The notes below the pieces were generated by a model. That model saw nothing but the letters and a program-made list of their open reading frames with translations. It was not told the origin of the DNA and did not search any database. From Atherinomorus stipes (Eukaryota > Chordata > Actinopteri > Atheriniformes > Atherinidae): 64,000 bases of DNA. Each line of letters opens with the position of its first letter. The stretch's first letter is position 1. The DNA lies in assembly GCA_023101725.1 (NCBI GenBank), contig JALJCO010012682.1, positions 248,001 to 312,000 on the forward strand. The letters are read 5' to 3'. Position numbers and translations under genes: made by a program. This document shows positions 23,301-35,504 of this stretch, in pieces.

Positions 23301-26300
23301 AATCTGAGCTGTGTGTCAGCAGCATTCCCTAAATAACACGGTTAGAGATAAACATTGCTCCTCAGCTTGTATCAAGGAGGCATGGCGTTTTCTAGGAAGA
23401 CAAATTTCATGCCATCAACTCTTATTTATAGATCAAATCATTATTAGTAATTCCCCTCCGTCAGTGGCCATGTGTGTGTAGCTCTTACCAATACTGAAAG
23501 ATGTTGAGTGTTCATACTGAGCTGTCAGTTCTCACAGCAGTGTTACCGCTGTTGGGCTGTAAGGACTCAGCCGACTCACGCTTTACACACAGTCTCAGTC
23601 TGTGAGTCAACAGTAAAACTTCTGACCTGGTCTGGAGCTGGCTCACTTTTTCCACAGCATGAGGAAGGACAAAAAAAGAGGCCACTTCCTGCAGATTATC
23701 CACTAAATTTCACCTCTAACAGGAAGGTTTTATTTCTTTATTTGCTTGATTTTTATTATTCAGTGATACAAAAGTCCTTTCCCATATTCATGATTCTGCA
23801 AATGTTAAGCCAAAGTGTTATACAGTTGCTTTAATCATACTACAGTGTGATTATACAGTCATTCATCTTTGCAGGCCATTGCTTCACTGCAGTGACTTAT
23901 TGTTAAATATACAGTATGTAGTTAATTGGCCGGATTTATCCGCATTTGTCACAAAGTGCAGCAGTTCTACTGCATATCCTTTGCACTGAGTAACTTCTGT
24001 CCCTTCACATTTGCTGACATTGCCTTGTTGTTTTAATTCAACATTGTTCAGTAATCAACAAAAAAATCAGTTTTCTACTATTTCTAATTAAGGCTTGAAA
24101 TATTTACATTTTCTCAGTATTTGTTTTTTTTTTACTTTGATAATATAACATTAGATTTGTACATATTGTGTCCATATTTCTGATTAGTCTTTTTTTGTAT
24201 GTTTTGTTTTTATTTGCTTCTGTTGAAGGAGAGGAGGCGAGTATATGAGGCTAACTTGGTAAAAGTTGGCCTGGAGCTGGAAACAGAAGATAAATTGGTA
24301 AGAGCACAAATTTTATCATTACCAATTATCTTGATTGAAATGCTGACTCCTGTCATGTCTCTTTAAGTCATAATTTGAATGGTGTTCAGTCAGAAAAACA
24401 AGAATTTCATATATCGTTCTTTAAGGTTGCCCTTTTACAGCAGGACATGTATATTATGTTATGCTATATAAACTAGCGACACGCATACTGTCCTTGACAT
24501 CAGGAGTCGGAGGATGGAAAGACTTATTTTGTGAAGATCCACGCTCCGTGGGAGGTATTGGCCACCTACGCAGATGTGCTGAAGATCAAGGTTCCATTCA
24601 AGGCCAACGACATCCCAGACAACAGCGAGATGCCCATGAACTGGCTGTCCACACCTTTTCGCCTGCCGGAGCACGTTATGCACCCTGAACCGGACTACTT
24701 CACCGCTCCTTTCGACAAGAGCAAATCTGACTTCTTCCTTATCGATGACAAAGACACGTTCTTCCCTCCTTCAACTCGCAACAGGATAGTAAGCAGAATC
24801 GTCTTTTTGTTTGTGACATTCAAACTCTAGAATTGCGTGGATGTTTAAAACTGCATGAATTCCAGCTGTGAGTGATAAACTTTCCAGCATATCAAATTGT
24901 TCTTGGGAGAAATTTAATTTCTTAATATTGGAAAGTGTGGACGCGGAAACCTTTTTTTCTTTATCTCATCAGGTCTACTATATCCTGTCACGCTGCTTGT
25001 ACATCAGGGATGAATGTGGAGACAAAGACAAGAAAGGAATCAAGAGGTTGCTGAACAACGGCACCTACACTGCAGCATTTCCTTTGCATGATGTGAGCAT
25101 CTTCATCAACCTGTGTCATGCTTCTTGCCCTTTAAATCAGTACTATTAGAAATGTAGGGATGAACGCATTCAGCAAATTGAAATATATCTTCTGTGTGCC
25201 TGCAGTCGAGGTACTGGACAAGATCAAGAGATGCAAACTGTGAAAGTGAAAGATACAATCTCTACAAATACTGGGCCAGATTCCTCTGTTTCTTCAAGGA
25301 GCAACCCCTCAACCTTATCAGGCAAGACATCAAGTGCTCTTATCCACTGCTTATTCACTTAACATTAAACTAGCAACAGGGTGAATCACAAAAATTTTGC
25401 TTTATATTTCTTTGACAGGAAGTATTATGGCGAGAAGATAGGCATTTATTTTGCTTGGCTGGGCTTCTACACTGAGATGCTGCTGTTCGCTGCAGTAGTA
25501 GGGACCATTTGCTTCATTTATGGCTTCCTCACCTACGATGACAACGAGTGGAGGTGTGCTCTACGGATTCCTGTTTTATACAGTATTTTTTTGGTCTCTC
25601 AGATTGCATTGCATCACCTTTGCTCATGTTTATGTCCCCAATAGTAAAGAAATATGCAGTGAGGAAATCGGAGGGAAAATTGTCATGTGTCCCCTTTGTG
25701 ACAAGAAATGCAGCTTCTGGAAACTGAACTCGACATGCAACTCCTCGTGGGTGAGCAGTTTTTGATCATCATGACTCATGTTCTACCCACAATACATGAC
25801 ATTTCAAGAATGGTGCAGCTTAATAACAAAAATTAATTTTCCATGAACTCATTATATCATAAATGTTGTCTTCTTTTAGCAATCGCACCTATTTGACAAC
25901 GTTGGAACAGTGTTTTTTGCCATTTTCATGGGAATTTGGGGTAAGTATGTAAAAATGTCTGCTTCCAGCATGATGCATCTTTAAACCCAGTGCACCATCT
26001 AGTGGGTTTCGTGGTTTGAAATAAATATTTGCCACTTAAATGAGTGCATGCTGTGGCTCAAAGGCTGAAAGTGAAGCTACACCTCCATAAGAAAATGTAA
26101 AAAATCACATGAAAATATCCCTTTGCAATCCAGGCGATGCATTTGATGCATTTTTTTTAGACAAAGCTGCATGGAAAAACTGGATGCTTTACTTATAGTG
26201 AAACATGTGGTCTGATGGATCTTGTGCCTCTCCAGTGACGCTGTTTCTGGAGTTCTGGAAGAGGCGGCAGGCCCGTCTCGAATACGAGTGGGATCTGGTC

Positions 26301-29300
26301 GACTTTGAGGAGGAACAGCAGCAACTGCAACTTCGGCCAGAATATGAGACCAAGTGCACCAACCGCAAGCTGAACCGCATCACTCAGGTGTTTCTGTGCT
26401 AATGAAATACTAATATAAAGTGTGAAATGCAGCTTCTGATCTGTTTAGATGTGACAAGCCTTTTTGTAACAACATGACTTTTGTATCTGTTACAATGAGG
26501 GATGTCCCGATACCGATGCCAGTATCGGCCTATTTTGTTGCACTCGTACTCGTGAAATACTTGCCCACGACAGCACCTGATACCGGACATCACATGACTC
26601 GCTGTGTTTATGCCGCCATGCAGGCAGGAAAATACTTTTCAGTATGAGTTCAGTTTTTTAAACCAGAAAAATTAGAAGATGCTTTTCATTACACGAGGAT
26701 AGAATATATATCTGACATGTATCATGTCCCTGCCTGGATTACTTTTCAAAACATTGGCGCGGTCGGAGCGGACTTTTTTCCTCTCTCCCTCCCTCCCATC
26801 GGCCCTGTTGTACCCCCCGCATAAAGACAGTTGCGGTCATTTCATTCAGGATTCACTTTATCGTTGGTGGCAAGTTTCCTGCTAATTCTGTTTCCTATGC
26901 TCTCCAAGTATGTGTTCATTAAGCTGGTATAAGTTCGAATATGTAAAATTGTGACAGTGTATTGCTAAAATACAGCAAACCACAGCTTCATCAGAGGCTG
27001 TTTATAAGCTTCTAGTGACTTATAAGCTTTTATTTCTGCTCTGACAAGGTAGTTAAATGTCGTAGTAAGCTGGCAGCGAGTGACAGCAACATGCCCACCC
27101 CACATTACACCTGAGCATGCAGAGATGCTTCTTTATTTTTATTTATTTAACCAGGCAAAGACATTAAGAACTCTTTATTTAAGTATAACAAAACCGGCAA
27201 AAAAAGTGGTATCGGGACATCCATTGTTACAATAATCCATTATTTGCATTCATTCTTTGCATATAAAAGCTGGTTTGAATGAGAACTATTTAACTTGATG
27301 CTACGAACAGTCTTACTCCTGCAGTGTCCGGGTTGTGACACATACTTAGAATGAACAGTGTTGCAATATTCCATGACCACATCCCACCCATCTTTAGGAA
27401 ACAGAGTTGGTACTTGAAAGAACGGCAACAGATCTAGTGGGGAAACTGTTTCTGTGCTGGGCCACTGTGATCCTCTGGGTAAGGGTGGCACTCACCGTGG
27501 AATGCTAGTTTGGTGAAAAAGAGGTTTTGTTGTGGTGTACTTTGTTGTGTTGATAACAGATGGTTCTGGAAAGGCTCATAGGCATGAGTTTCCTTCAGTG
27601 TTTGTTATATTATCTTGTAAGGGGTTACCCGAAGCATTGCTTCACCAGGAGACCATAAGATGAACAAAACACAAAAACAGACTAAGAGGTCGGATTGGGC
27701 AAAGTAGTTTGGGCTCACATGTGAGGTTAGAGGTAACTTGGCCTTTCAGAGCTCTCTTTTCAGAATATAACAAAGGGTGACTTACTGTCCATGCTTTGCT
27801 CGCAACCTTTCCTCTGATTTAGGAAATGGAGCCTTACTTACCCATAACAAGCAAGTGTGCACGCACATGCCTGTCTGGAGCCACCGTCCTGTTGTGGGTG
27901 AGCATAGTTTTGTTTTTTTGTTTTTTTGGTAAACATGATAAGTTTGAAGTGCATCTATTGTCTCTCTTCTTCCTGTCTCAAATGTTTCCATCATGCCATT
28001 CACCATCATCACTAATACTGTTCTACCAGGGCTGGTATGCATAAAGCCAAAATGAATGGAGATGTCTTAGATCATTTTAACAGCTACAACACTTTATGTT
28101 GAATCATGGGTAATCTGTTAAACATAACTATTAAAGATAAGCCAACATTATTCTCTGAATTGTAAGCTATAAAACTTTTAGTTTTATGCATACTGGCCCG
28201 AATTGTACTGCTGTTGTCTGTTCATGTTTGGAAACTGCAACCTTTGATGAAGGGAAGAGAGTGGTAGATTTTATTTCGGGGGCATGTGTGCACACTTTCA
28301 AGCATGGCACCTCTAACATCCGTGTTAATTAGTAAATAATCATCTTTCTTTAACATTTGTGTTTGGTTTGGTGTTTTCACTGTTTCCGTTCCATGTTGTG
28401 GTCTGTTCATGTTGTCGCTGTTTTCTCTGTCCTGAAGATCTCATTGATCATTGCCTGCATCATTGGGGTCATAGCGTACCGTCTGGCTGTGTATGCGGCA
28501 TTCGCTAGCATCATGAAGGACAGTCCCACCAGCAACCTGGAGGTGGTTGGCCCCTACATCACACCTCAGCTCGCCACCTCTGTCACTGCCTCTTGCATCA
28601 ACTTTGTTATCATTATGATCCTCAACCTCATGTATGAGAGAGTGGCTGTTTGGATCACCGACCTGGGTGAGGGCCAGAGCATGATGACATATTCATTATG
28701 AAAGTTTTAGAAATGTAAAATATTTTTCAAGATTTATGTATTGCAACTTTTTTTTTCAGAAATTCCAAAGACCCACCTGGAGTATGAGAATAAACTGACG
28801 GTGAAGATGTTCCTCTTCCAGTTCGTTAACTACTACTCTTCATGCTTCTACGTGGCTTTTTTTAAGGGCAAGTTTGTTGGCTATCCTGGAGATTATGCTT
28901 ATATGTTTGGCAAGTGGAGCAATCTGAGAAATGAAGAGGTACCTCATTCGTTATCACGTAAAGGATTCATATTAATGATTTAGCTTCAGTTTTAGTTTTA
29001 ACTTGTATCATTTTCTCTCCCATCCCTTATCCTTCCCACATGTGTTTAGTGTGACCCAGGCGGCTGTCTGATTGAGCTGACCACCCAGTTGGTGATAGTG
29101 ATGACTGGCAAACAGGTGTGGGGCAACATTCAGGAAGCTCTGGTCCCGTGAGTGCTCATTCATCACATTTCATCAACAAAATAACACTTAAATTAAAAGA
29201 AATTGTGTTTTTTTTATGTAGCCTTTGCTTGTTATTATCTCTCTGAAGAACACTACTGACATGTTAGTGTAGAAACGTGTTGACGAGGTAACTAGTTTCC

Positions 29301-32300
29301 TGATTACAGAAAGAGATAAGGGCAGTTTGACTATAATTTTTGTTTTTTTGTTGGGGTAAAAAAAAAAAAGAAGTCTATCCCCATTTTTAATTGAAAAGGT
29401 GAAGAAAAAAAGAAGCAATTATAATAATAATAAAAAAAACATGCATAAAAGCATTTTCCTGCAAAAAGTAAATCAAGGTTTCATGTGAAGTAGCCATGAT
29501 TAAAGATAAAGTATTAACTTTTACTGTCACGTGCCTTCAAAGAACAATTTGTTTTATGTATTAACAAGAAAAATGCCCCTCCGCCACACTGTCAAGACTC
29601 ACTGCGATGACCAAATATAAAGCTATCGCAATAATCTAAATGTAGAAAATAGCATACGCTGTTAGTACAAGTCAAAAAGAAAGTTATGAAAAGCCTTATC
29701 ACAGATTTTTGTGCAAAAATGACTGCAATTTAATTTAGACTATGTGTAATATAACAGCAAGAAAAGACAGACCAGAGGATGTCATCCTGAAAGCTCTCTG
29801 TCACCCCCTTGTGTCCTGCAGGTGGATGATGAACTGGTGGGGCAGCAGGAAGGCACGAAGCCACCCGGAGAGTCTGTACAGCCGCTGGGAGCAGGATCAC
29901 GACCTGCAGGGCTTCGGTCAGCTGGGTCTCTTCTATGAGTACTTAGAAATGGGTAAGAAACCAGCAAATGATCAACCCATTATTCACAGAGAAACAGCTG
30001 AAAGCTGAAGTTTAAAAGACCAGGTGGATGAATTTGAGTCCGGACCAGGCCAAGATCTTAGTGGAGCAAAACTCAGTACTAAGCTCTGTAAGCGAACAAC
30101 ATCAGTGCAAGTTAAATTCTTTGAAAGTGCTATTAAATCCTAAATTCAGCCTTTGAGAGATTAATGAATAGATGAATCCTGCAGGTGGTGCTCTTTGCAT
30201 TTACAATCTCCAGTATTTCCCCTCTCTGTGTCCCAGTGATCCAGTTTGGTTTCATCACACTGTTTGTGGCCTCCTTCCCTTTGGCCCCCCTGTTGGCACT
30301 CATCAACAACATCATTGAGGTCAGAGTGGACGCCTGGAAGCTCACCACTCAGTTCAGACGTCCCGTGGCAGCCAAGGCTCACAGCATAGGAGCGTGGGAG
30401 GAAATCCTCAATGGGGTGGCCGTACTCTCTGTGGTCACAAATGTGAGTGTTGTATTTGGTCTAAGAGTCGTTGCCAGATGCATAATGTAGATTTTTACCA
30501 ACCCAGCCAAATGATTTCTTCCCTCTCTTGTAGGCGTTTATTGTGGCATTCACCTCTGACATGATCCCTCGGCTTGTGTACATGTATGCCTACCAGCCGC
30601 AGGGTGAGATGAATATGAAAGGCTACATAGACAACAGCCTGTCTGTGTTTAACATCTCTGCGATTCCAGAGCCTAATAGACCAGAGGAGGGGGAGAATCC
30701 TCCCTGGTTCAACAGCTCCATCACCACCTGCAGGTAAGACTGCAAGACGTTAGAAATGGTTTCACTCACAGTCGTCTTCAAAATTATTCATACCCTCAAA
30801 TTAAAGAAGGAAAAAAATCAGCTGCCAGTGAAATAAGTTGAAATTGACAAAAGTAATAATAAATAAAAATTCTATGAAAATCATGACATTGATTTTGAAT
30901 TTTGTTTTGAAAGAAATATTAAAAATAAACACACACACAAAATAAAACAATTAAACAAGCATGATGGGAATCTGAAGCTAATGTTCAAGAAGACTTCTAC
31001 ACCTGCTGACAGGTATGTTGTTTGTTATGGGAAAGATGCTCTACTGTGTCTGGGATAGTTTTGTTTGTTTGTTTTTTTAAATTGTTGTTTCCAACCACAA
31101 TTGAAAAGCAATATTTTATTTCACTAAAGTATAATTTTATCAATTTTTATTTATTATTAGTTTCTTCAGTTTCTTCTTATTTGAATTGCTATTTTGAATT
31201 TGGCCTTTTCTTTAATTGGAGGGTATGAATAATGTTGAGGTTGACTGTATATGGTACTAATGTTGTTGAAAATGCACATAAATATTTTATTTAAAAAATC
31301 ATAGAAATCTGCCATGTTGAAATACTGCATTACAGAATTTATTGCTCCATGTCCAGAATATTTAATTTTCCTCTGTTCAGACTTCATAATAACAGTCATA
31401 TCTTTGCTGTGCATTAGGTTGAAATGTCTTCTACGCTCTTTCTCTGTAGGTATCGTGACTACCGCTACCCTCCCGGACATGAAAAGCAGTACTCCCACAC
31501 TATGCAGTTCTGGCATATTCTCGCTGCCAAGTTGGCTTTCATCATAATAATGGAGGTAAACCATTGGCCACAGAAAGAACTTACCAAGATATGAACTAAG
31601 TCTTACACGGGTCAGCCATAACATTATAACCCCTGACGGAGAAAGTGAGCATCACCGTTCACCTTGTTACAGTGTTTGTTTTGCTGAGAAAACCTTTATC
31701 CAGGCGTTAACATCGTAGTTACTTCAACACTTGCCACCTACATAAACTTTTCTTGAGAACAGTCCCGCACCCCAACATGGCAACACTTCCCTACGGTATT
31801 AGCCTCCCCCAGCGATACCATGCCAGCAAGGCAAGTTTATTTATGTAGTTCATTTCATGTACGAGACAGTTTAAAGTGTTTTACAAAAAACATTAGAGGC
31901 ATTACAGTGGGATGCAGGGGAAGCAACAAAACTAAAGAAAGAGATTTTAATAAGAAACATGGTTTAAAATGTAAAAAGGTAGGCTCAAGAAACACAACAA
32001 AGACAACAGAGTTGTTCACTTAGCCTTTAAACTCCCCAGACATTAATCTTATGGGCTCTAATGGCATCTACGGGAAGCAAGGCCTATCCACCAAGACACA
32101 ACAATCCTCAAGGGCCAAAGGATCTGCAGCTCTTATCTAGAGTGGCCTCAGATGGTCTTTGCTGAAGCCCTGACTGGCCGGGTTAGCTTTAGCAGGATGA
32201 AGACCTCCTCAGTATTATGCAGGTGTTTATGGTATTACAGTTCAGCTGACTGAATATTCCTACAGTAGCTTGTGTAACAGTTAACCCCTCAAGCATCAAA

Positions 32301-33438
32301 GTAACAACAAAGCAAGTAACATCACTGAATGAATGAATCTGTAGAAAGAGAGCCAAAACATTTGAATGACACCCCACTGAGATGAGGGTGCGCTCATCAG
32401 CTCACACAAACACTTCTTCATTGTTGATGAAGTATTTCTCAGCTATTTGCACATTCCTGTTCAGTATAGTTGGAAGAATTCTCTGCAAAAACTCCCTCTT
32501 CGTAAGAAGGACTGTCAGACTCACAGCAACTGTACAAAGAGTTCAAACGCAGTACAGCATGCACCACGCCCGAAGATGAATGGACTCATGAGTGCTTGCA
32601 GATCATTTATAGTGTTCATGCTAAGCTCTGTGTAGGCATGCATCTCTCCTCGTAGTGGGTCATTCCTCTCGTTCATGAGCCCACCCCCATCATGCGCACA
32701 CATCTCATGCACAGAAGAACACTTTGTACTCATTACACACTTATACAGCAATGCAATAGAAAGGGCACGGTCATGCACAGAATCACATCATTTTTCCCAA
32801 AATATGCAAAAGAGATGAGTAAATTTACTCCCATCATTGAAGGCTCATATTCAGCATGTTTTTCTCTTTTACTCTATGGCTTTATCTCCAACCACTCCAA
32901 AGCTACAGACTTTTGAATTCTTGATATCAAAATTGAACATTTTCTTAAAAAAAAAAAAAAAAAAGTTTCTTGAACACATATTCAGATAAGCATCAGCTGT
33001 CAGATGATGAAACGCACCACTCCTGTTTGTTTTGAGTGGTAAGATGGGTCCAAACTCTTGATTTTTGCATTTCTTGCTCTTAAAAGTTGCAAAGTTTTTT
33101 TATTTTCTTGGTTTTTGTAGGGATCTTTGTATTAAATATCTCCTCCTACCCTCTACCTTAAATCTGCTGCCGTTTAAGTCAATCACTTGCATCTTCTTCC
33201 TCCACAGCACGTCGTTTTTCTGGTCAAGTACTTCGTGGCTTGGTTGATTCCGGACGTTCCTTCTGATGTGAGGGCTCGGGTAAAAAGGGAACGCTACCTG
33301 GTTCAGGAATATCTCCACAACTATGAAGTGGAGAAGCTGAAGATCCAACTCAGCCAGCACAGCAGCGACGAGTGCAACTGCACGCCGATGATCTACCCGT
33401 CTTTACCCAAACATGAGGTGCTGTCAGAGTGTCTCTAG
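11282..33438 (+). CDS. ano5: Anoctamin-5 (TMEM16E), complete
   Basis: Ten-TM anoctamin of intracellular and muscle membranes; mammalian ANO5 acts in phospholipid scrambling and membrane repair. Exons: 11282-11351, 19112-19179, 23030-23137, 24229-24297, 24504-24788, 24973-25092, 25206-25321, 25419-25553, 25645-25750, 25880-25940, 26236-26387, 27823-27897, 28438-28666, 28760-28938, 29050-29147, 29822-29952, 30237-30442, 30534-30733, 31450-31555, 33208-33438. Phases agree throughout and the product is 914 residues; human ANO5 has 913. Marker segments are [57 protein letters not shown] and [10 protein letters not shown]. The calcium-site residues of the family are all present: N518, E522, E663, E666, E695 and D699. 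The DFEEEQQQ segment and the ANO5-SLC17A6-FANCF-GAS2 order favour ANO5 over ANO6. The N-terminal 45 residues are poorly conserved, so the first two exons are less certain. Intron 7 has a GC donor. Confidence 0.93.
13977..15222 (-). mobile_element. Degenerate Ty3/gypsy retrotransposon with integrase before reverse transcriptase (Gmr1-like)
   Basis: Reading the minus strand, first comes an integrase core (about 15215-14750) with the second catalytic Asp in TLTDSGTNF and the Glu segment [19 protein letters not shown]. Then a chromodomain/linker-like region (14700-14460, [24 protein letters not shown]) follows, crossing at least one frameshift near 14530. Last is the N-terminal half of reverse transcriptase (14530-13977) with [31 protein letters not shown] and [11 protein letters not shown]. 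Normal gypsy elements have RT before integrase. The reverse order is the hallmark of the Gmr1 group described from fish and other deuterostomes. The copy is truncated at both ends: the first integrase Asp, the RT YxDD box and RNase H are absent. It is dead. Confidence 0.8.
15224..15447. mobile_element. Non-autonomous hAT-like miniature element (MITE)
   Basis: The left end begins CAGGGG and its arm (GTCCAGTCCTCAAGAGC, then CTCTCCAACACACCTGAATC) recurs as the reverse complement in the right arm (GATTCAGGTGTGTTGGAGAA as GAATCAGGTGTGTTGGAGAA, then GGACTGGACTTGAG). This is a family I recognise as widespread in fish. It abuts the truncated integrase at 15222, so it probably inserted into or next to the dead retroelement. 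The right terminus is degraded and I see no clean 8-base duplication. Confidence 0.65.
16904..17661. mobile_element. Non-autonomous TTAA-targeting DNA transposon
   Basis: TTAA occurs at both ends (16900-16903 and 17662-17665). The terminal inverted repeats share AG...ACTCAGTAAC: the left end reads AGGGGGCACTCAGTAAC and the right end, reversed, AGCAGAACTCAGTAAC. TTAA duplication is known for piggyBac and Kolobok elements. The termini do not start CCC, which makes Kolobok-type more likely than piggyBac. There is no transposase ORF. It contains a poly-G run of about 15 (17583-17597) and a CTCF-like motif. Confidence 0.6.
17621..17635 (+). promoter_or_regulatory. CTCF-like motif inside the TTAA element
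   Basis: CCACTAGGGGGAGCC differs from the classic CTCF core CCACNAGGGGGCGC at one base. It lies 30 bases from the right end of the transposon. Function is inferred from sequence only. Confidence 0.45.
19180..23029. other. ano5 intron 2 (contains a candidate cassette exon)
   Basis: This 3.85-kb stretch lies between the second constitutive exon and the [10 protein letters not shown] exon. It contains the 36-codon candidate exon at 19626-19733 and a GC-richer segment (22030-22293) that could include an alternative first exon. The remainder shows no coding signal. Confidence 0.5.
19626..19733 (+). CDS. ano5: Candidate cassette exon of ano5 (36 codons, phase 0-0)
   Basis: The segment runs from an AG acceptor to an excellent donor (GGG|GTAAGA). 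It is 108 bases, open in exactly the phase needed between the exons ending 19179 and starting 23030. The encoded peptide is Ser/Thr/Pro/Asp-rich ([17 protein letters not shown]). Using it would lengthen the protein from 914 to 950 residues in the variable cytosolic N-terminus. Mammalian ANO5 does not obviously have this segment. An upstream alternative AG at 19622-19623 would break the frame. Confidence 0.45.
26497..27225. mobile_element. hAT-type miniature element with intact 8-base target duplication
   Basis: The left end GAGGGATGTCCCGATACC and the right end, reversed, AATGGATGTCCCGATACC form terminal inverted repeats. Identical GTTACAAT sequences flank it at 26489-26496 and 27226-27233, the 8-base duplication expected of hAT transposition. 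It has no transposase, is 729 bases long, and lies in ano5 intron 11. Confidence 0.88.
30768..31248. mobile_element. Tc1/mariner-like miniature element
   Basis: The terminal inverted repeats are about 43 bases: both ends, read inward, contain ACAGTC, then ATTATTCATACCCTC, then AATTAAAGAA. The flank on the right is TA-rich (TATA), compatible with TA target sites. The interior is AT-rich and non-coding. It lies in ano5 intron 18, just upstream of the YRDYRYPPG exon. Confidence 0.75.
31598..31910. repeat. Fish interspersed repeat fragments (L2-like tail)
   Basis: GGTCAGCCATAACATTATAA (31611 onward) is followed by CAAGGCAAGTTTATTTATGT and TTCATTTCATGTAC (from about 31827). Both are sequences I recognise as abundant in fish genomes. 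A second copy of the latter motif occurs near 45797. Family assignment is tentative. Confidence 0.5.
31911..33207. other. ano5 intron 19, distal part
   Basis: No exon is seen between the repeat fragments and the last coding exon. Several short ORFs on both strands have no recognisable product. A poly-A run lies near 32948-32964. Confidence 0.5.
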
Positions 33439-35065
33439 CCCAACGAGCTGCTGGTCAGTGGGCTGGACACGGTGATGTGGATCCTCCTGCTTGTGCATTC
33501 TGACACTGACCATCATGTTGCTGTATTCCCTCTGTTTTAATTAAGCGTTAGAGTTTTACTCACTTCACAGCCATCCCTCCTCTACTTACCTGCTGATAGT
33601 GGAAAAGCACAGATGGAAAAGACCAAGTCTGCATGCATGCTGACACTTTGAGACACTTGAAATTGGATGTTTTTCCTCATATGTATGGCTTTTCAGTCTC
33701 TTGAGTTGCAAATTATGAAAATGAAGGCAATCAAAATATGCTGTAATGGATATCTTCTACACTGTGTCTAAAGCTGACAGCTTACCTTTGTTTTAATGTA
33801 ATACTATTTATTTTAAGTGCCACTATAAGAAACCAAAGACTGAATGCCTTAATATATCACCAACTTATTTTTGGTTAGCTTTTTTTTTTTTTATTTTATT
33901 TTCAGACAGTGAAAGGTTTAAGTTTCATATGAAAATTTATGTTCACCTTTTAATTTCTGCTTGAACAGTTTATTGAAAAAAAATGTGAACAACTGGTTGA
34001 CATCACTGCACAGATATAAAACAAAATTACTAAATTGCTTCCCAATTTTACTAACTGTTGCAAAACCTAGACTCGTAACCACCTGCCAGTGTCTTCGGTC
34101 TTCAGCTTGAATGTGAAGTAGCTTTTTTTTTTAAAAAAAACAAAAAAAAAACTTTGCTATTATTACTGTGATCAAGGACAGATTTGGTCCTGCAGTGGCC
34201 AGTTGTTCAGCCAGAGGAGCAGCGGCTGGTGCATGTTGATATTGTTCCGGGAGATGAGAGAAGAAAGCTTTGATAAAACTCTTTGTAATGTGTTGGCCAG
34301 CACGTCGCAGCTGATGATCACCTGCTCCAACCTACTGAACTGTGTTTGCTCCATCACACCAAGCACATCAGCCATCACCTACTGCAGCAGTTGTGCTTCC
34401 GGTTTTCTCGGCTGTGTGTGTAGAGAAGGAAAGATATACATTCTCTTTTATTTTTGCACAAAGCACTTAAAAAAAACATGACTACCAAGGTTTAATGGCG
34501 TCAAACAAGTTGTTTTTATGACGCTATGCATTCATCATCAGTGTTTTGAAGCCATACAGTGGGATAATAGCTGTTCTCACCTTGATGCTCGTATGAAGGT
34601 TTAATGTTTAAATATCAGGAAGATGTTGCTTTTGATTTAAAAAAATTGAAGGAAATTTTATTTATGCATTTGATTGCCACCAAAGTAATATGTAATAGGT
34701 ATGATATTGTGTATCGTAGCTGACTTTACTAGGCTCAGACGTTTAAATCTGTTTGAGGTGTTTAGATGTCACCATGTTCCAATTTGCCTTATCTATGCCC
34801 TGCTCAGCTCATGCCCGCTGATGCCTTAACACATTGAAAACTTTTAGTACTTTAAAATGTATTTTAATCTTGTGTATGCTCTCTTTTGTTATGCTTTATT
34901 ATTTTTTCATTTTGTAATGCTGTAGACAAAATGAAAATGAATCCGTTTACTGTAAGCTCATTTTTTTGCAATTCTGTTTCTTTTGTTGTCTTTTTTAAAT
35001 CTTCTTGTCATCATATGTAACATCACAATGTTAAATCTTTTAAATAAAGTACCAGTTAAACTTCT
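33439..35065 (+). other. ano5: ano5 3' untranslated region (inferred)
   Basis: The stop codon is at 33436-33438. The first convincing polyadenylation signal downstream is AATAAA at 35043-35048, preceded by long AT-rich sequence without exons. This gives an inferred 3'UTR of about 1.6 kb. Confidence 0.6.
35043..35048 (+). terminator. Polyadenylation signal AATAAA (ano5)
   Basis: A canonical hexamer is followed within 20-40 bases by a T/G-rich stretch (CTGCTGTTTTTGG), as expected for a cleavage/polyadenylation site. Confidence 0.6.
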
Positions 35066-35420
35066 GCTGTTTTTGGACATTTTTGGATTTATCTTGAGTA
35101 CTGTAGACCCTCAGCTCTGTTTCCTGATGAAATGAGTTGTTCACAGAACAGATGGCCACAGAGACCACTGATAACTATTCAGTGTCCCCCCCCCCCCCCT
35201 CACACTGGTGGGTGTGTTTTACACCCAAATATGCTGGCAGGTTTGTTTGACTTGGCAACAGTGCTGAAGCCACTGTGACAAAGAAATGGGCAACACCCAG
35301 TTTTAGGTAGATTTTTATGAATTTACTGTGATTTTAAACACGATAATGTTATGTAAACATGGATGTATTGTTTTAGAATTAGGCCTATAGCGAGATGATC
35401 TTTCTTTCTTTCTTACACTT

Positions 35421-35457
35421 AATTAGCAGACTTGTCATGCTAACAAGTCTGCTAATT
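35421..35457. repeat. Perfect short inverted repeat (15-base stem, 7-base loop)
   Basis: AATTAGCAGACTTGT at 35421-35435 and ACAAGTCTGCTAATT at 35443-35457 are exact reverse complements separated by CATGCTA. One more T-A pair can form outside. No T-run follows, so it does not look like a terminator. It could be the relic of a small foldback element. Confidence 0.85.
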
Positions 35458-35504
35458 ACCCATTGATCAGAGTCAGGCGTGCGGCTGCAGGGAAAGTCCT
35501 AATA

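Noticed and set aside
11282..33438. Assignment of the complete anoctamin gene as ano6
   Set aside because: [14 protein letters not shown] and the neighbouring genes match ANO5; ANO6 differs in this segment and is elsewhere in vertebrates.
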